Origin: Biscogniauxia marginata
Lineage: Eukaryota; Ascomycota; Sordariomycetes; Xylariales; Xylariaceae
Direction: 5' to 3'
DNA: 64,000 nucleotides
NCBI GenBank assembly: GCA_022695795.1
Contig: MU404065.1
Span: 124,001-188,000 of the forward strand
The position numbers and the translations under genes are program-made. Below, piece by piece: positions 20,872-32,330 of this stretch; positions within the stretch are counted from its first letter, which is position 1, and the number at the start of each line of letters is the position of its first letter. The notes beneath the pieces were generated by a model. It made no database searches. It worked only from the letters and a program-made list of their open reading frames with translations, and was not told the DNA's origin.

Positions 20872-22953
20872 TCACAGCACCCCCTCCAGATCCAGATACC
20901 ACGTCGAATCGACCTCGGGGTCGAGCTCCCTCGTGGAAAACCCGTTGCCGAGGTACCCGAAGCGGTTGCCCGCGCACGCGTCGTCGTGCGCGTACTCCCA
21001 GTCCTCGCCGCGGAAGCGCTCGAGCATGTGGAAGAAGTGCACCCGCGAGCCCGGGTGCAGCGCCGTCACGGGGCCGGAACCGGAACCTCCCTTGAACCAC
21101 GAGCGCCCCGGCGCGCCCCACGCCGTGCGCGGCATGAACGCGGCGACGTGCGCGGCGTAGTCGGCCGCGGCCGCGGCGGACGGCGCGAGCGCCTTGATCC
21201 CTTCCGTCTGGCACTTGGCGATCGCCCGCGCGATGTACCGCGCTATGTGCTCGCTGAGCGTGAAGACGCTGCCGTGCCCGATGGGGGCGTTGGGGCCGAG
21301 GAAGGCTGCGCGCGGGTGGGGAAAACGGGTTAGTGGGGGGAAAAGGGAGGGTTTGGTATGTATGTATGTATGTATGCGGTGAATCGGGATAGATTTATGA
21401 TTAGGGGGAGGTGAGGGGAGGAATGCTTACTGAAGTAATTAGGCACACCCGGAAGCGCGCAAGACATGTACCCCTTCGGGGTCTCTGCCTTCATAATATC
21501 CTGAACGTTGCCGTTCCGTCCGACGATGGGGAACCGCGGCGCAAATGAGTTGTCGAAGCCCGTGGCGCAGATGATGGCGTCTAGCTCGATGACCTCGCCC
21601 GAGGCGAGCCGGATGCCCTCCGGCACGACGGCTGCGATATCCCCCGTGATTATTTCCGTGTTGGAGGCTCGCAGGGCTTCGAAATAGCCGGGGGCAGGCG
21701 TCAGTCGACGCGTGCCGAGCGGGAATTCCGGTATCAGAGCTTTGCAGAGTTTCTCGTCTCCGCCTAAGGATGTGGTCATGAACTCTACCGCCTTTCTCCT
21801 CGCAAACTCTTGTGTGGGACTACCGTTAACGATCTAAGTATTTCGAGGGGTTAGTCAGTTCCTATGCCACCCGGAACTAATGCAAAGGGCGACTCACGAC
21901 TGGGAAAAAGCCATTTATATCTCTCTCGATAGTCTTGACGAACTTGCGGTAGAATACAGGATCCTTTTTGAACTTCTCAATCTGGGCTGGGGTGAAATTC
22001 TCGTTCTCGTCAAGTTCGATCTGCTCTAACATGGCTTTCGCCGGTCCCCCCAGAATCTTCATCGTCATGATTCGAGGAGGAATGACCCATGTAGGCGTGC
22101 GTATGAAATGGTAGAGCTTCCTTACGTCTAGTTAGGCGAAGTCGGTCAACATATGCTCTTGCCTTAGTAAATCAGGCAGAGTGAACGGACCTGGTTGGAT
22201 TACGGGCAGGAGCTGGATGCCAGATGCACCATTCCCAATGACCGCGACGGATTTGTTCGTATAATCGAAGTCTTTGGGCCAGTTAGCAGTATGTATCAGG
22301 TCACCCCGAAAGCTCTTCAAGTTCGGAATGTCTGGCCATTTCCAGTTGCTAGTATACAGATGTCAACAGTAGATCCTAAGGATCATGTACTCGGAGACTT
22401 ACTTAAGAATCCCCGACGCATCAACAAGGAAGTTGGCCTGATCTCTAAACTCCTCTTTGGTCTCCAAGTTGACAACTTTAAGATCCCAGAAGCCCCGAGT
22501 CTCATCCCACCAGGCCCCGGTCACCTTGTGCTGAGTTTTGATTGTATCCATCATGTGTTCTTCCTCGCATACGCGGTGTAGATACTGTTCGATCTCATCG
22601 GCCGGGGAGAAGAAATTTGACCACTCCAGGTTCGGTCGCCATGAGAACTGGTAGTTGTGACTAGGTACGTCACATCTACAGCCTGGATACCGGTTTTCAA
22701 ACCAAGTTCCTCCAACTCCACTATTCTTCTCGTAGATGACGTGCTCGTAGTTGGTCAGATTCTTCCGAAGCGTCCGTATCATGTTGATACCGCTCGCTCC
22801 GGCCCCAATACCCACGATCCTGACATGTTTGGTGGTGCCGAGGGGACTCTCTTGAACCGAGTAGGGTGTTCTCGCCGCATCTTTCAAGGTGTTAGCACCG
22901 TTATTATTCCCTAGTATGTGGCCTGTCACAAGCGACACCCAATTGCGTGGCAT
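20872..22953 (-). CDS. Flavin-dependent monooxygenase, type I Baeyer-Villiger family
   Basis: FAD- and NADPH-dependent monooxygenase expected to insert oxygen next to a ketone; the substrate is unknown. Exons in transcript order: 22403-22953, 22191-22348, 21898-22127, 21431-21833 and 20872-21305, giving 591 aa with all phases closing. Seen: FAD-binding GIGAGASG (~48-55), GGTWFENRYPGCRCD (~82-96), the Baeyer-Villiger fingerprint FRGDLIHTANWP (F-x-G-x3-H-x3-W-P, ~196-207), a second dinucleotide site VIGNGASG (~220) and the later ATGFDNSF signature. No N-terminal signal or membrane anchor. The last exon (20872-21305) is far more GC-rich than the other four. Neighbours are housekeeping genes, so there is no pathway context; similar enzymes occur in secondary metabolism and in ketone degradation. 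Confidence 0.92.
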
Positions 22954-24063
22954 GCTTGCAATGTCCAGGGATGGCGAGACTCAACGCTGTGTACTTGAGG
23001 ATCGTGACATTTTGCCTAGTTAGACTTGCTGGCTTTTAAATCTCGGACTCAGGCCTTGCTCGTTGCTTCTCGCCATATGAGAACTATACGAGACAAGGTT
23101 CGAATACCGTGTTAGATGATAGGTCGAGGCAAAAGGGAGCTCCACGTGAAGAATCAAGGCCGACGAATGGTAGGAGAAAGTATAGTCGACCAGCATACGA
23201 GAAGCAGCGTATACCAGCCTACCACCACAAAGAGGTGATCCCCGAGTAGGTTATATCTGGGGCAATCATCATGCATACCTGTTGGACACAACCTTGGCAC
23301 ATGCATTCGTACAAGTTGAAAACAGCCATTACGTGCGCGGCAGCTGCCGACTGCTACCCGGTTCACTGATTATCATGGTTTGCCACGGGAGACAACCCTG
23401 GATCGAGCATGGAATGGCGAGTTCCCTACGCCGGGGCCAATGGCGACCTGCATTGGTCGCTATCTAGCTTGTTCTCCGTGTACGCAGCTGGAAGGTCAAG
23501 TCGTAAATCGTCCAACCAGACGAGACCTCGTGCACTGGGCACTTTACAGTACTGGTTGGATTCCGTCAGTCTCGAAGACACTTTTGCACTTTTGGCCTGG
23601 GAAGTATTTGACTCTCGTCCTACCAAGGGAAAACTTGAACACAGACTAAGTACGGATTTAGAATACTACCTCATTAATAGCTGTTGGTTTTCTGTAAGAA
23701 TTGATGTAATCAGTTGAGTTGAGTTGAGTTGGTTGGTTGGTGAATTGAAGCTCTGTGTAAGTGACTAACCCAATGCGAGCTAAGGCAAGCTAGGTGAGAG
23801 ATTACATACGTCCGTACAGAGGAATACCGATGATTTGCCGTCTCATCATGATTGGTTACAGGTACGACATTAGAGGTACTTAGGTATTGGCCCAAATCCC
23901 CGGTTATACGTAGGTACATATATGTAACCATGAAAAAGCAAAGGCATTTTTGAGGCTCCACTAATCCGCAACCACTGCATTCCACCAACTGATAGACTCT
24001 TGTTGCTGCAATCCCATGATCACCATACCTAAATTCTAGACCGAGTATTCTGCCAAGCTCAGG
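22954..24063. other. Divergent intergenic region, no gene seen
   Basis: About 1.1 kb with short ORFs on both strands (about 23154-23720), none with recognisable domains. GAGTT repeats occur at about 23715-23730. Confidence 0.45.
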
Positions 24064-25229
24064 ATGGCCGGCCAGTTCTCTTTTTCCTTCTCGGGAGATG
24101 ATATAGAGGATGAGGGGCAACCCAAAATAAGCCCCAGCAGCAAAGCCGCCGCACTTGTCTCTCCCTCGGCTAGTAGTGCCTTTCCTGTGGCTGGCAAGCC
24201 TTTACTCCCTGCAACCAGTCACGACCTAAAACAGATGCTCGTTAAACTCCCATCTAAAGTTGCCTACAGCATCTTGGATATTGATCTTGATGGCAATGAG
24301 AATATTCAGCTGCCTCGGCGTGAACTCTGGGATGTCCGAGTTCAGCTCATGGCAGAAGAAGAGGAAGGAGGTGAAACCGAGCCAGGCTTGGGCAATCATG
24401 ATGTTAAGACGGGTGTTTACGAAGGTGGATTTAAATCTTGGGAAAGCAGTGTCGATCTAGTAAGAGTCCTTGCATCGTCAAGATCATTCCTCTCTGCCGG
24501 TGACGAAGCACCAAGGATCATCGAGGTAAGCGACTGTCGGGTTTGAAAATGTATCGTCAGAGTACGAGGGCAAGTCCTAACTCGAACCCATCGCAGCTGG
24601 GATGTGGTACAGCCCTTCCTTCATTGGCCCTCTTTAACTGGGCCCTCAGTCTACGGACAAGCGGCGAATACTCAGCCTTTTCGATAGTCTTAGCAGACTA
24701 TAATCCGACTGTCCTACAGCTCGTGACTTTGCCTAACTTCATCCTAACCTGGGCCCTTCACCACAGAGCGGAATTACCAATGCTCAGTGAGGCGTTTTCG
24801 TCGGAAGGCGAGTTCGATCTTACGCCCGAGATTCTCGACGCTTTTCAAAGCTTTCTCTTTAATCGGAAAATATCCCTTCGCTTCTTCTCGGGCGCATGGT
24901 CACCGGAGTTTGTTGAGTTACTCACCTCTGCTGAAGAATCGGCAGTTGGGCTCAGACAAGCTACGGTCATACTAGGAGCCGAAACCATCTATTCACCCTT
25001 CGCCCTAAGTGCCTTCACACAAACTGTATTCTCCCTAATGGAACACGAGAAAGCACAGGGTAATACGGCTGAAGCCCTGGTGGGCGCTAAGAAGCTCTAC
25101 TTCGGCGTCGGTGGTTCGCTAGACGACTTCATCATCCAGGCTCGAGACCGGGGTGCTACTGTCGAACAGCTGCGAGAGGAGACAGAGGGTGTTCGACGGG
25201 GCGTGGTTCGTTGCAGATTGCCGGCGTGA
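24064..25229 (+). CDS. Protein-histidine N-methyltransferase, Hpm1/METTL18-like
   Basis: SAM-dependent methyltransferase; yeast Hpm1 and human METTL18 methylate a histidine of ribosomal protein uL3 (Rpl3). Exons are 24064-24525 and 24597-25229 (intron 24526-24596), giving 364 aa. The family signature KTGVYEGGFKSWESSVDLV (~115) and the SAM-binding motif completed across the intron (IIE-LGCGTALPSLALFN, ~152-167) are both clear. A conserved-looking ADYNPTVLQLVTLPN and the later GAETIYSPF follow. The short, Ser/Ala-rich N-terminus begins with FSFSFSGDDIED, like other fungal members. Substrate is inferred from the family. Confidence 0.9.
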
Positions 25230-27814
25230 GACCTTGGCAGGATGTCCTAGTGAATATGAGTAGGGTCAAGACACACATTTCGATACTGTGATCATGTCCC
25301 GAACGCGACAAGCCCTTGTTGCGAGTTGGACAAGAATCGGGTTTGATCGGTTCATATCTCATGTATAGTTGGATTGGTGGTTTTTCGTTTTGCCCCTAGG
25401 CGCGAGAGCCGACTGTTCCTATCGACATGGTAAAGCGAAGATGATATCAGACCAGAAAACCAGGCGAGCACGATATGATTTACATTCATGCTATAGGGGA
25501 CTTCAGTTGGTCAGGTTCAACTGACAGAGGCCGGGGCTAAGGCTTTGCACATACAGCCCAATCTAGCTCAGCCTCGTCTCGCCAGTCTTGTCCTAAATAA
25601 ATTAGAAAACACCAGAGGAGCCGCTCGGCTTGAGGTGGCTGATTCGGTCCTGTCCAAATCTCCTATTTGTCCGAAGAATGCCTCCCTTCGGAGAAAAGTA
25701 GCAGGAATAACGTGAGTTCTAGTTCCTACAAGAGGCCGTATGTAACAGGTAGCGACTTTCTAAGGGTAGCAGTGCCGTGTGCATATTCTCACCAACGGAT
25801 TGAAAGATCAATACTCGGAAATCGTGTTTGTGACTCCTTAACGCCAATGACGAATGGAATTAATATCGAGGCCTATGTACCGATTTGAGCCTACGCTAGA
25901 GCATAACATTAAATCCAAGGGGCGATAATGTAAGAATTGGAGGCCCCGAGTAATTATATTGCCACATTCATAGCCAGCGACAACGGCAACTAGCACTAAC
26001 CTTAACGTCGTACGCACTGAGGCCTCCTTTTTTAGCTACAATATAATTGGCCGGACTCATCAAGCATTAGGGCGACGATGGCAACGATTGAGACATGCTG
26101 TCGACATAGTCTAAATAAAGATTTGTCAATATTCAGAAGATATCGCGTGGCTCCCTTTGTCTTTTGCCACTACCCAGGTGCCCAAGTTAAAGGGGTCGAG
26201 TTGCGATGGCTCGTGGTCTAGATGCTCGCCTAGTCAGTGAGCTGAATAAACTGAATCAAGATGGCTGATTACCTACTAAACTATACGGCATTGCATCATG
26301 CCGGGACGAAAACAAATTTCCTACCATAATAAATAAATAAATAAGAGGAGAGAGTATGTTTTGAAAGTTGTTAAGGTAAAAGGGACCGTTGCGAAGAATG
26401 TCGATCAGATGAATCAGATCGCATAATTGCATATAAGCTTATTTAGAGGATGCATGCAGGAGCCAGGAATCCACGCACCAGATCAAGATTTGACAAACTG
26501 ACGCAGGAACCAGCGGCAAGACCCTGCTATCCTAGTCATAGCGTGGTGTCTCGCGAGATTGCGACCGCCCCGTAGGAACCAGACGCAGTGCTTGCCCGAA
26601 GAATGCGATTTATCAAGATTCGGTCGCAACCCGGACAAAGGAGAAGGAGCATTCAGATTTAGAAATAATTAATAGACTAAAACCCCTTGACGAGGCTCGG
26701 CCTTCCGATGCGACTTGTTATTATATTTTCCTTGTTTCCTTTCTCTGACGCGTCCCTTGTTGGTCGCAATTTTCCACAGGTCTGGAATCCCCCGTCTGGC
26801 TGCATCAGTGACCACCCATAGATTGATTGAGCATGGTCGGATTGGCAGGCTAGTGCTAGCTATGATTCACATCCATAGACCGGACGTGAGGATAGGTACC
26901 TACATCAACGTCCAACGATGGCGCAGCCACACATCACACTACCTCAGTTTGCGGAGGTCACACTGCACGCCATCTTTCTGTTTGTGGTCTTGCCGGCGCA
27001 ATTAAGAGGTGAGGCGTGATTGGTTTAGGTGGATTCATATCAATTTATCAGCCCCGAAACCCAAGTTGGCAAGACGCACAAAAGCCGAGAAGCTTGGAAG
27101 GCCTTGGGAACTTGGCGGTATGGATTTGGAGGCTAGAAAGAAGGGGGAAGCCCTGGCCAACGACTCCCGCCAGTGGGACATTGTGTAGGTAGGTAGTGAG
27201 GTAGTTTACATACCTTGTATGTAGTTTAGTAAGGCGAGAACTTACACTAAACCCAGAGACTCAGATCGGAATGTGTACCCAACAGGAAAGGCGGCCCCTC
27301 GGCTCCTTGCAAATCTATAGAGCTAAGCGACCCCGACTGTCACAAGTTGCCCGAGTTAATGGTAGGGTAGCTATATCATACTGCTTAATTGCAAGATACC
27401 AAGGAGAAGTTCATGTGGTACCACCAGACTAAACCTGATCGGACGAGGAATAGTGGGACACCCCGTTCGCTAGTGTGTCGTGAATCTACATGGGGTAGGC
27501 ATTGTTATTGATTCCATTTGCCAATTTCCCACGATGCAGCTAATCCAACCTTGCTTGCGCCTACCTCTAAGTAGGTTGTGCATCCATGGCATGCACTTAC
27601 CTGTCTGGTAGGTGAGAGTAATAGTACATGGTAATAATGAAGAAGGGGGACGCGGCTGCCTTCTGCCCTTTTTCTTTCATAAGCTGAGTTCGCCCCGTTC
27701 TAGACTTTCACTTCTTCACCCACTCTCGTTGACTCTCCTTCACCACGGTCCTTACACTCGTTTATCATCGTCGCTTATCTATACAAACTTCTAATTATTC
27801 TGCGGTTTCTGCTG
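25230..27814. other. Long gene-free stretch
   Basis: About 2.6 kb with no ORF I can support; longest open frames are below 100 codons and lack domains. A short TAAA/AATA repeat lies at about 26328-26343 and GTAGGTAG words near 27187. Relics of former genes cannot be excluded by eye. Confidence 0.4.
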
Positions 27815-28076
27815 GTAAGTTGCTTAGCCTTGCTCATGGACGTCTCATGTACACGCGATCCTCCCCAAACATGTCATGTCATGTGTACCCTCATGCGCCG
27901 GGGCCCTGATCGACAAGATCATGATCACCGGTAGAAAGCCCAAGATCAAATTAAGCCGATCCAGCTTGTTATACTACTGGGTATTTCATGCGGCCCCCTC
28001 TGCCAACACCTACCTACATATTTCTTCTCTTATTCCCCCGTCTGCCTCTCTCTCTCTTTCGGCTTGTGTCCTACAG
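27815..28076 (+). other. Candidate 5' UTR intron of the wall-protein gene
   Basis: A consensus donor (CTG|GTAAGT at 27815) is followed 262 nt later by a long pyrimidine tract and TCCTACAG (ending 28076), about 90 nt upstream of the start codon at 28166. Pattern only; no transcript evidence. Confidence 0.4.
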
Positions 28077-28165
28077 TCGTACTTACATTGGAATTCTGAC
28101 GCTCTTTTAGCCTTTTCTCGACTCTCTTTAATAAAGACGATTGATAATACAGCCACACGACCAAA

Positions 28166-28967
28166 ATGAAGTCCATTATTGCCTCAGTATTCCTTGCCGC
28201 CCTTGTCGGGCTGGCCAATGCCAAGGTTATCCTCACCAACACCGACTACGACGACATCGAGGTTGGCAAGCCTTTCGAAATCACCTGGGCCGATGCCACA
28301 GGTCCCGTCACGATCACCCTGAAGACTGGCGCTGAGAATGACCTCAAGACTGTCACAGACCTTGCCGGTATGTCGCCTTTATAAGTCGCGGCGCCATATC
28401 GCGAGAAATACCAAGCTAACTATCTATAGCCGGACAAACGGATACCAGCTTCACCTGGACTCCTAGCACGGCTCTCAGTGGCAACTATGCCTTGCAGATC
28501 AGTGATGGAACCGACATCAACTACAGCCCGATGTTTTCGCTCGATGGTACCGCCACCACTACCACTGCTAGCAGCTCTGCTTCTAGCAGCACCACTGCAG
28601 TCTCGAGCACCTTGACTACAATCACCACAAGCTCGAGCTCGAGCGCTAGCAGTGCTGCCAGTTCTACTCCCGCTTCGTCTTCCTCAGTCTCTCCCAGTTC
28701 TTCGGCTGCTCCTATCTCTTCTTCCGCTGCTGCCAGCTCTAGCAGCCCCGCTACGTCGTCTTCTAGCTCTGGTAAGTTGATTGTACTTTACCTACCGCCC
28801 TGGAGGCATTGAGCTGATTGTATTTAGCTACCTCTACTCGTGCATCGTCCACGAGTGCTTCGGCCACACCCTCAACGACTGTCGCACCCAATAACAACGA
28901 CGCCCAGGGAGTTGTTGCGCCGCTGTTTGCGCCTCTGCTGGTTGCTCTCGGCGCCGCTCTTCTGTAA
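28166..28967 (+). CDS. GPI-anchored Ser/Thr-rich cell-wall protein (Kre9/Knh1-type N-domain)
   Basis: Secreted wall-surface protein. Exons are 28166-28367, 28430-28771 and 28828-28967, giving 227 aa. A cleavable signal peptide (MKSIIASVFLAALVGLANA) is followed by a small beta-sandwich domain (VILTNTDYDDIEVGKPFEITW ... TDTSFTWTPSTALSGNYALQI). This is typical of the fungal Ser-Thr-rich GPI-anchored (Kre9/Knh1 N-terminal) family. Next is a ~100-residue Ser/Ala/Thr mucin-like stalk, probably O-mannosylated, then NNNDAQGVVAP and a hydrophobic tail (LFAPLLVALGAALL). This tail is the expected GPI-attachment signal, with an Asn or Asp in the NNND stretch as omega site. Intron 2 interrupts the stalk. 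Function beyond a structural or beta-glucan-linked role cannot be read from the sequence. Confidence 0.87.
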
Positions 28968-31139
28968 GCGACTTGCTGAATTCGAGCATGCGCTACAGCC
29001 CTTTACTTCGTTATATAAATACCTTTTGGCACATGTACAATTGTACGATTAGTAATTGCGGCTCATGGGGATGAGGGGGGTTCACTTTAAGGGCGAAGTT
29101 TAGATACACGGGTCATTTGATGTCTAGAATAGGCTCGAACGGCCGGGGTGAACACTATGACGCATGGTTTAGCGTACGACTGTTCTGAATCAATACGATT
29201 GCTCTTATTAATGATGCACTACGCTCTAGCATCAATACGTGAATATCCCATGTACGAGGCCGGTCTGGTAACCGGTGTAAAACGGGTTATGACCATTGCC
29301 GAAGTTCGCGTAGCCTGCCGCACCTTTGACATTCCGTCGTGTAACAGCACACTCAAAAACTGCATATCTGATGGGTGCCTACATATTGCTCACGGGTAGT
29401 ACCGCCGGGTAGACGCAGCTCGGGCACTGGAATGAATCGGCATCATCTCGCCGATCAGGTGAGATCTGTATCCTGCGGGCTGCCCCAAACTGCGTCATTG
29501 TCTAACCTAATAACTTTCTGAGCGGTTACACGGTTCTATGTAATATATCGTGCAATGCAGGACAAACTAGAAGAAATTTCCTTTCCGCCCCGAAACATAG
29601 AGCCTACAGTCCCGCGGTTTCCCGGCTTCAAGATGTCTGTCTGTAGGCTGTGTCGCTTCCAGATATACGTGTAATAAGAATCAAACAATACACACGAGAT
29701 CATTGCTAGTCTGCTGGGCTGTGAATAGGATGTGTGTAGGTGTATATACCAACATTACTTATGTACCTAATTACTCTATGAGTGCCGGATAATTATCACC
29801 TCGAAGCATAACGTCAGCCGCCCTTCTCTACCTAATTTCGTTCCTCCCACGGATCGCAGTGAATGTTTTTAATGAGGCGGAGAAGGCAGGGCGTAGGTAA
29901 GCAGGTAGGCTAGGTACTCTTAGGTTACGAGTACGTAGGTAAAGATAGATACCTAGGTAGATATGTCGATGTACAATGTCACGTCTCCTTTACCGAAAAG
30001 TGTAAAAAGTGAGGAAATCGGTCGATCGATGAGTTAGCTGTACGACATAACACGTCCCTCGTTTAAACCTTCTCTCTCTCCTTCCCCCCCTATATGCGCG
30101 CGCGTGTGTGCCATATCACATAGAACCATAGGGGCTTCTTAGACTGCAATAGGGGTATCGTTATAGATTAGTAAGATTAAGACGTGGGTGAAATAAAAGG
30201 GCTAAAGACGAGAAAAGAGGGTTTAAAAATTAATTAAAGCTAAATAAATAACTAGGTAATTATTAATACGTAATAAATAAAGTTTATTTTTTTATTAAAA
30301 TCGAAATATTTAATTATAATGTTTTAAATTAAAATTATAATATTATAAAAATTAAAAAATTTAATATATATAAAGTTTTAACTTTAATTATATTATAAAT
30401 AATATTTTATATAATATATTAAATGACTTATTTATTTAAATGGCTTATTAATTTATAAACGACGTTATATTAATTTAAGAGTAAATTATACCTAAAAGTG
30501 GGTAGATCCACTATCTATTTATATTAGGTTTAGATACCATAGTCCTAATTAGAGACACCATGTAACTAAGCGTTCCGACTAAAGCTACTAGCAACTACCG
30601 ACTCTAGTCATAGATGACCGAATATTTGTTCATTAGGGTACACCACACGGGCGATTCACTTGTGCACACATGTGTGTGGTGGGCATGATTCATTATATTT
30701 TAGTTATTATGATTTCCTATCTCTCCCTCTCCTGAGAAGTCGTTATTCTGTCTACGTACAGGACTGGGTGTGGGCCGTAATAAGTAGGAATGTATTATAC
30801 AATCGTCACCTATCTCCAGATGCGAATATCGGTTGAAATATCAGGCTCCCCCCTCCTCTATATAGGCATACATGCCCAGATAATTGCGGATTCAAGACTT
30901 TTTTCTAAGGATGCAGAAAAGGCACAACGAACAAGACTTATGCCTGCCTGCCTATATCTGCCATTGCTTTCCTATATGCGTAGGACGAGTGTAAATGGCG
31001 GGAATGATGCCCCCCTTCCCCCCCCATCCCTAAACGCCTGACAATGCGATATATATATACGAGCGTTCCTCCGGTTTCTAGTAGGCCTATGCCTCTTACC
31101 CCCATCGCTCCCGTTATCAGATATCAATTCTCATCATCA
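28968..31139. other. Gene-free stretch containing an AT island
   Basis: No supported gene. Holds TACCTAGGTA-type words (~29905-29960), a CGCGCG(TG) run near 30097-30108 and the AT island at 30215-30525 (separate entry). Confidence 0.5.
30215..30525. repeat. AT island 1 (probable RIP-degraded repeat)
   Basis: About 300 nt made almost entirely of A and T, rich in TpA, in a genome that is otherwise roughly balanced. It shares words with AT island 2 (32745-33030), for example AAATGA-C/G-TTATT followed by a T-rich stretch and TTTAAAT. Such islands are the usual product of repeat-induced point mutation, but no element can be identified. Confidence 0.6.
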
Positions 31140-32330
31140 CTATAGCTTGCTTTCGATCGCTGGTGATGGTTCTTGTGACACAACTACAGCGACGACGCAG
31201 ATGTCGTCAACCTTGCCGCCGTGCCAGTTCTCTTGGGGGTAGTACTTCTGCACCTCTTTTGCGAACGGCCCGTCGACGCGCTGGTTGGTACTCGACAACT
31301 TTGCCGCCGCGGTTATTTCAGTTGCCAGCGCAGCCTGCAACGTCAAGGGTGGCTGAGGGGAGTCTTCGCCACCGGTGAACGGTCGTAAACTGTCGGCGAC
31401 ACGGATGCCGCCATCAGTATTTTTCCACGCACCGTTTCTGGTCATTATCCGGCTTGCTAACCGCAATATGTCCTGGTTGAAGAGGTTGTCCCACAGGCCG
31501 TCAGTAGCAAAGATGAGTATATCGCCATGCTGAAGGGTATGATGCGTAACATCTGCGTCTTTGGGATAATCGCAGAGCTGTGCCCCGCCAAATACTGCCG
31601 CTCGCGCAAGCATACTTGTTGGTATGACTGACAGCTGATACGGGGTATTAAAGGCGTGGGTTTGCGGTTCCGAAGAGCTGTGGACTGCGTTCAGGCGCAA
31701 CTGCACGAAGCCCGAATCGCCCAAATTAGCTACCTCGAGCACTCCATCTTCCCCTGCAATAGCAACGCATGCTGTGCTCCCTCCAGCGTGTATGTCCGGA
31801 TCTTTACAGACATCTTGGTATCCCCGCTGCATCAGCGCTAGAGCCACCATAGGGTCAGCGCTCTCATCTGGCCTGTATTCATACGCAGCTGAGGCCATGT
31901 AGTCGCAAAAGCTATGCGAGAAATCGGCCGGATCGACACCGCTCTCCTCCCAGCCACCAACACCATCAGCTACACCGAACGCGACAGAATTGGTGTCGCC
32001 TATGCGACTAATGAAGAAGGCATCCTGGCCACTGGCGGGCCGTTTCGATTTCGGCCGCTTCTTGGTCTGGATTCGATTATATGGATTGAAGTGAAAGACG
32101 TTTTTTGACACGTCGAATGACTTGTACTTGGCAGTGAAGGCGGCAGCGATGTGGTAGGTGAACTTGCGCATCGACTGGTCTTCTTGGGACCGAAGAGCTG
32201 GCTGTGCCGAAAAGGCCCGGCTAAATCGGGTTTGCGATCGTTGGACTCGAGTCTGCAGCGGTCGGAACTGGCATCGGATACAAACTGTTGCACGGTTTAG
32301 GGATGCTCTAGCAGGGGTTACCAAGGTCAT
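31140..32330 (-). CDS. PP2C-type protein phosphatase, Ptc7-like
   Basis: Metal-dependent Ser/Thr phosphatase; yeast Ptc7 is mitochondrial and acts on coenzyme Q biosynthesis. Intronless, 396 aa. The first ~45 residues are Arg/Ser-rich and almost free of acidic residues (CIRCQFRPLQTRVQRSQTRF), a typical mitochondrial presequence. PP2C metal and catalytic motifs: GQDAFF (~101), VADGVGGW (~120-127), GGSTACVA (~183), NLGDSGF (~202), FATDGLWDN (~274-282) and the final VDDICVVAVVV (~376-386). The Ptc7 subfamily is indicated by DGVGGW and the compact length. Oddly, the protein ends in Ser-Lys-Leu, a perfect peroxisomal targeting signal. The gene sits alone between two AT islands, with gene-free DNA on both sides. 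Confidence 0.9.
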   Translation of the reverse strand: MTLVTPARASLNRATVCIRCQFRPLQTRVQRSQTRFSRAFSAQPALRSQEDQSMRKFTYHIAAAFTAKYKSFDVSKNVFHFNPYNRIQTKKRPKSKRPASGQDAFFISRIGDTNSVAFGVADGVGGWEESGVDPADFSHSFCDYMASAAYEYRPDESADPMVALALMQRGYQDVCKDPDIHAGGSTACVAIAGEDGVLEVANLGDSGFVQLRLNAVHSSSEPQTHAFNTPYQLSVIPTSMLARAAVFGGAQLCDYPKDADVTHHTLQHGDILIFATDGLWDNLFNQDILRLASRIMTRNGAWKNTDGGIRVADSLRPFTGGEDSPQPPLTLQAALATEITAAAKLSSTNQRVDGPFAKEVQKYYPQENWHGGKVDDICVVAVVVSQEPSPAIESKL

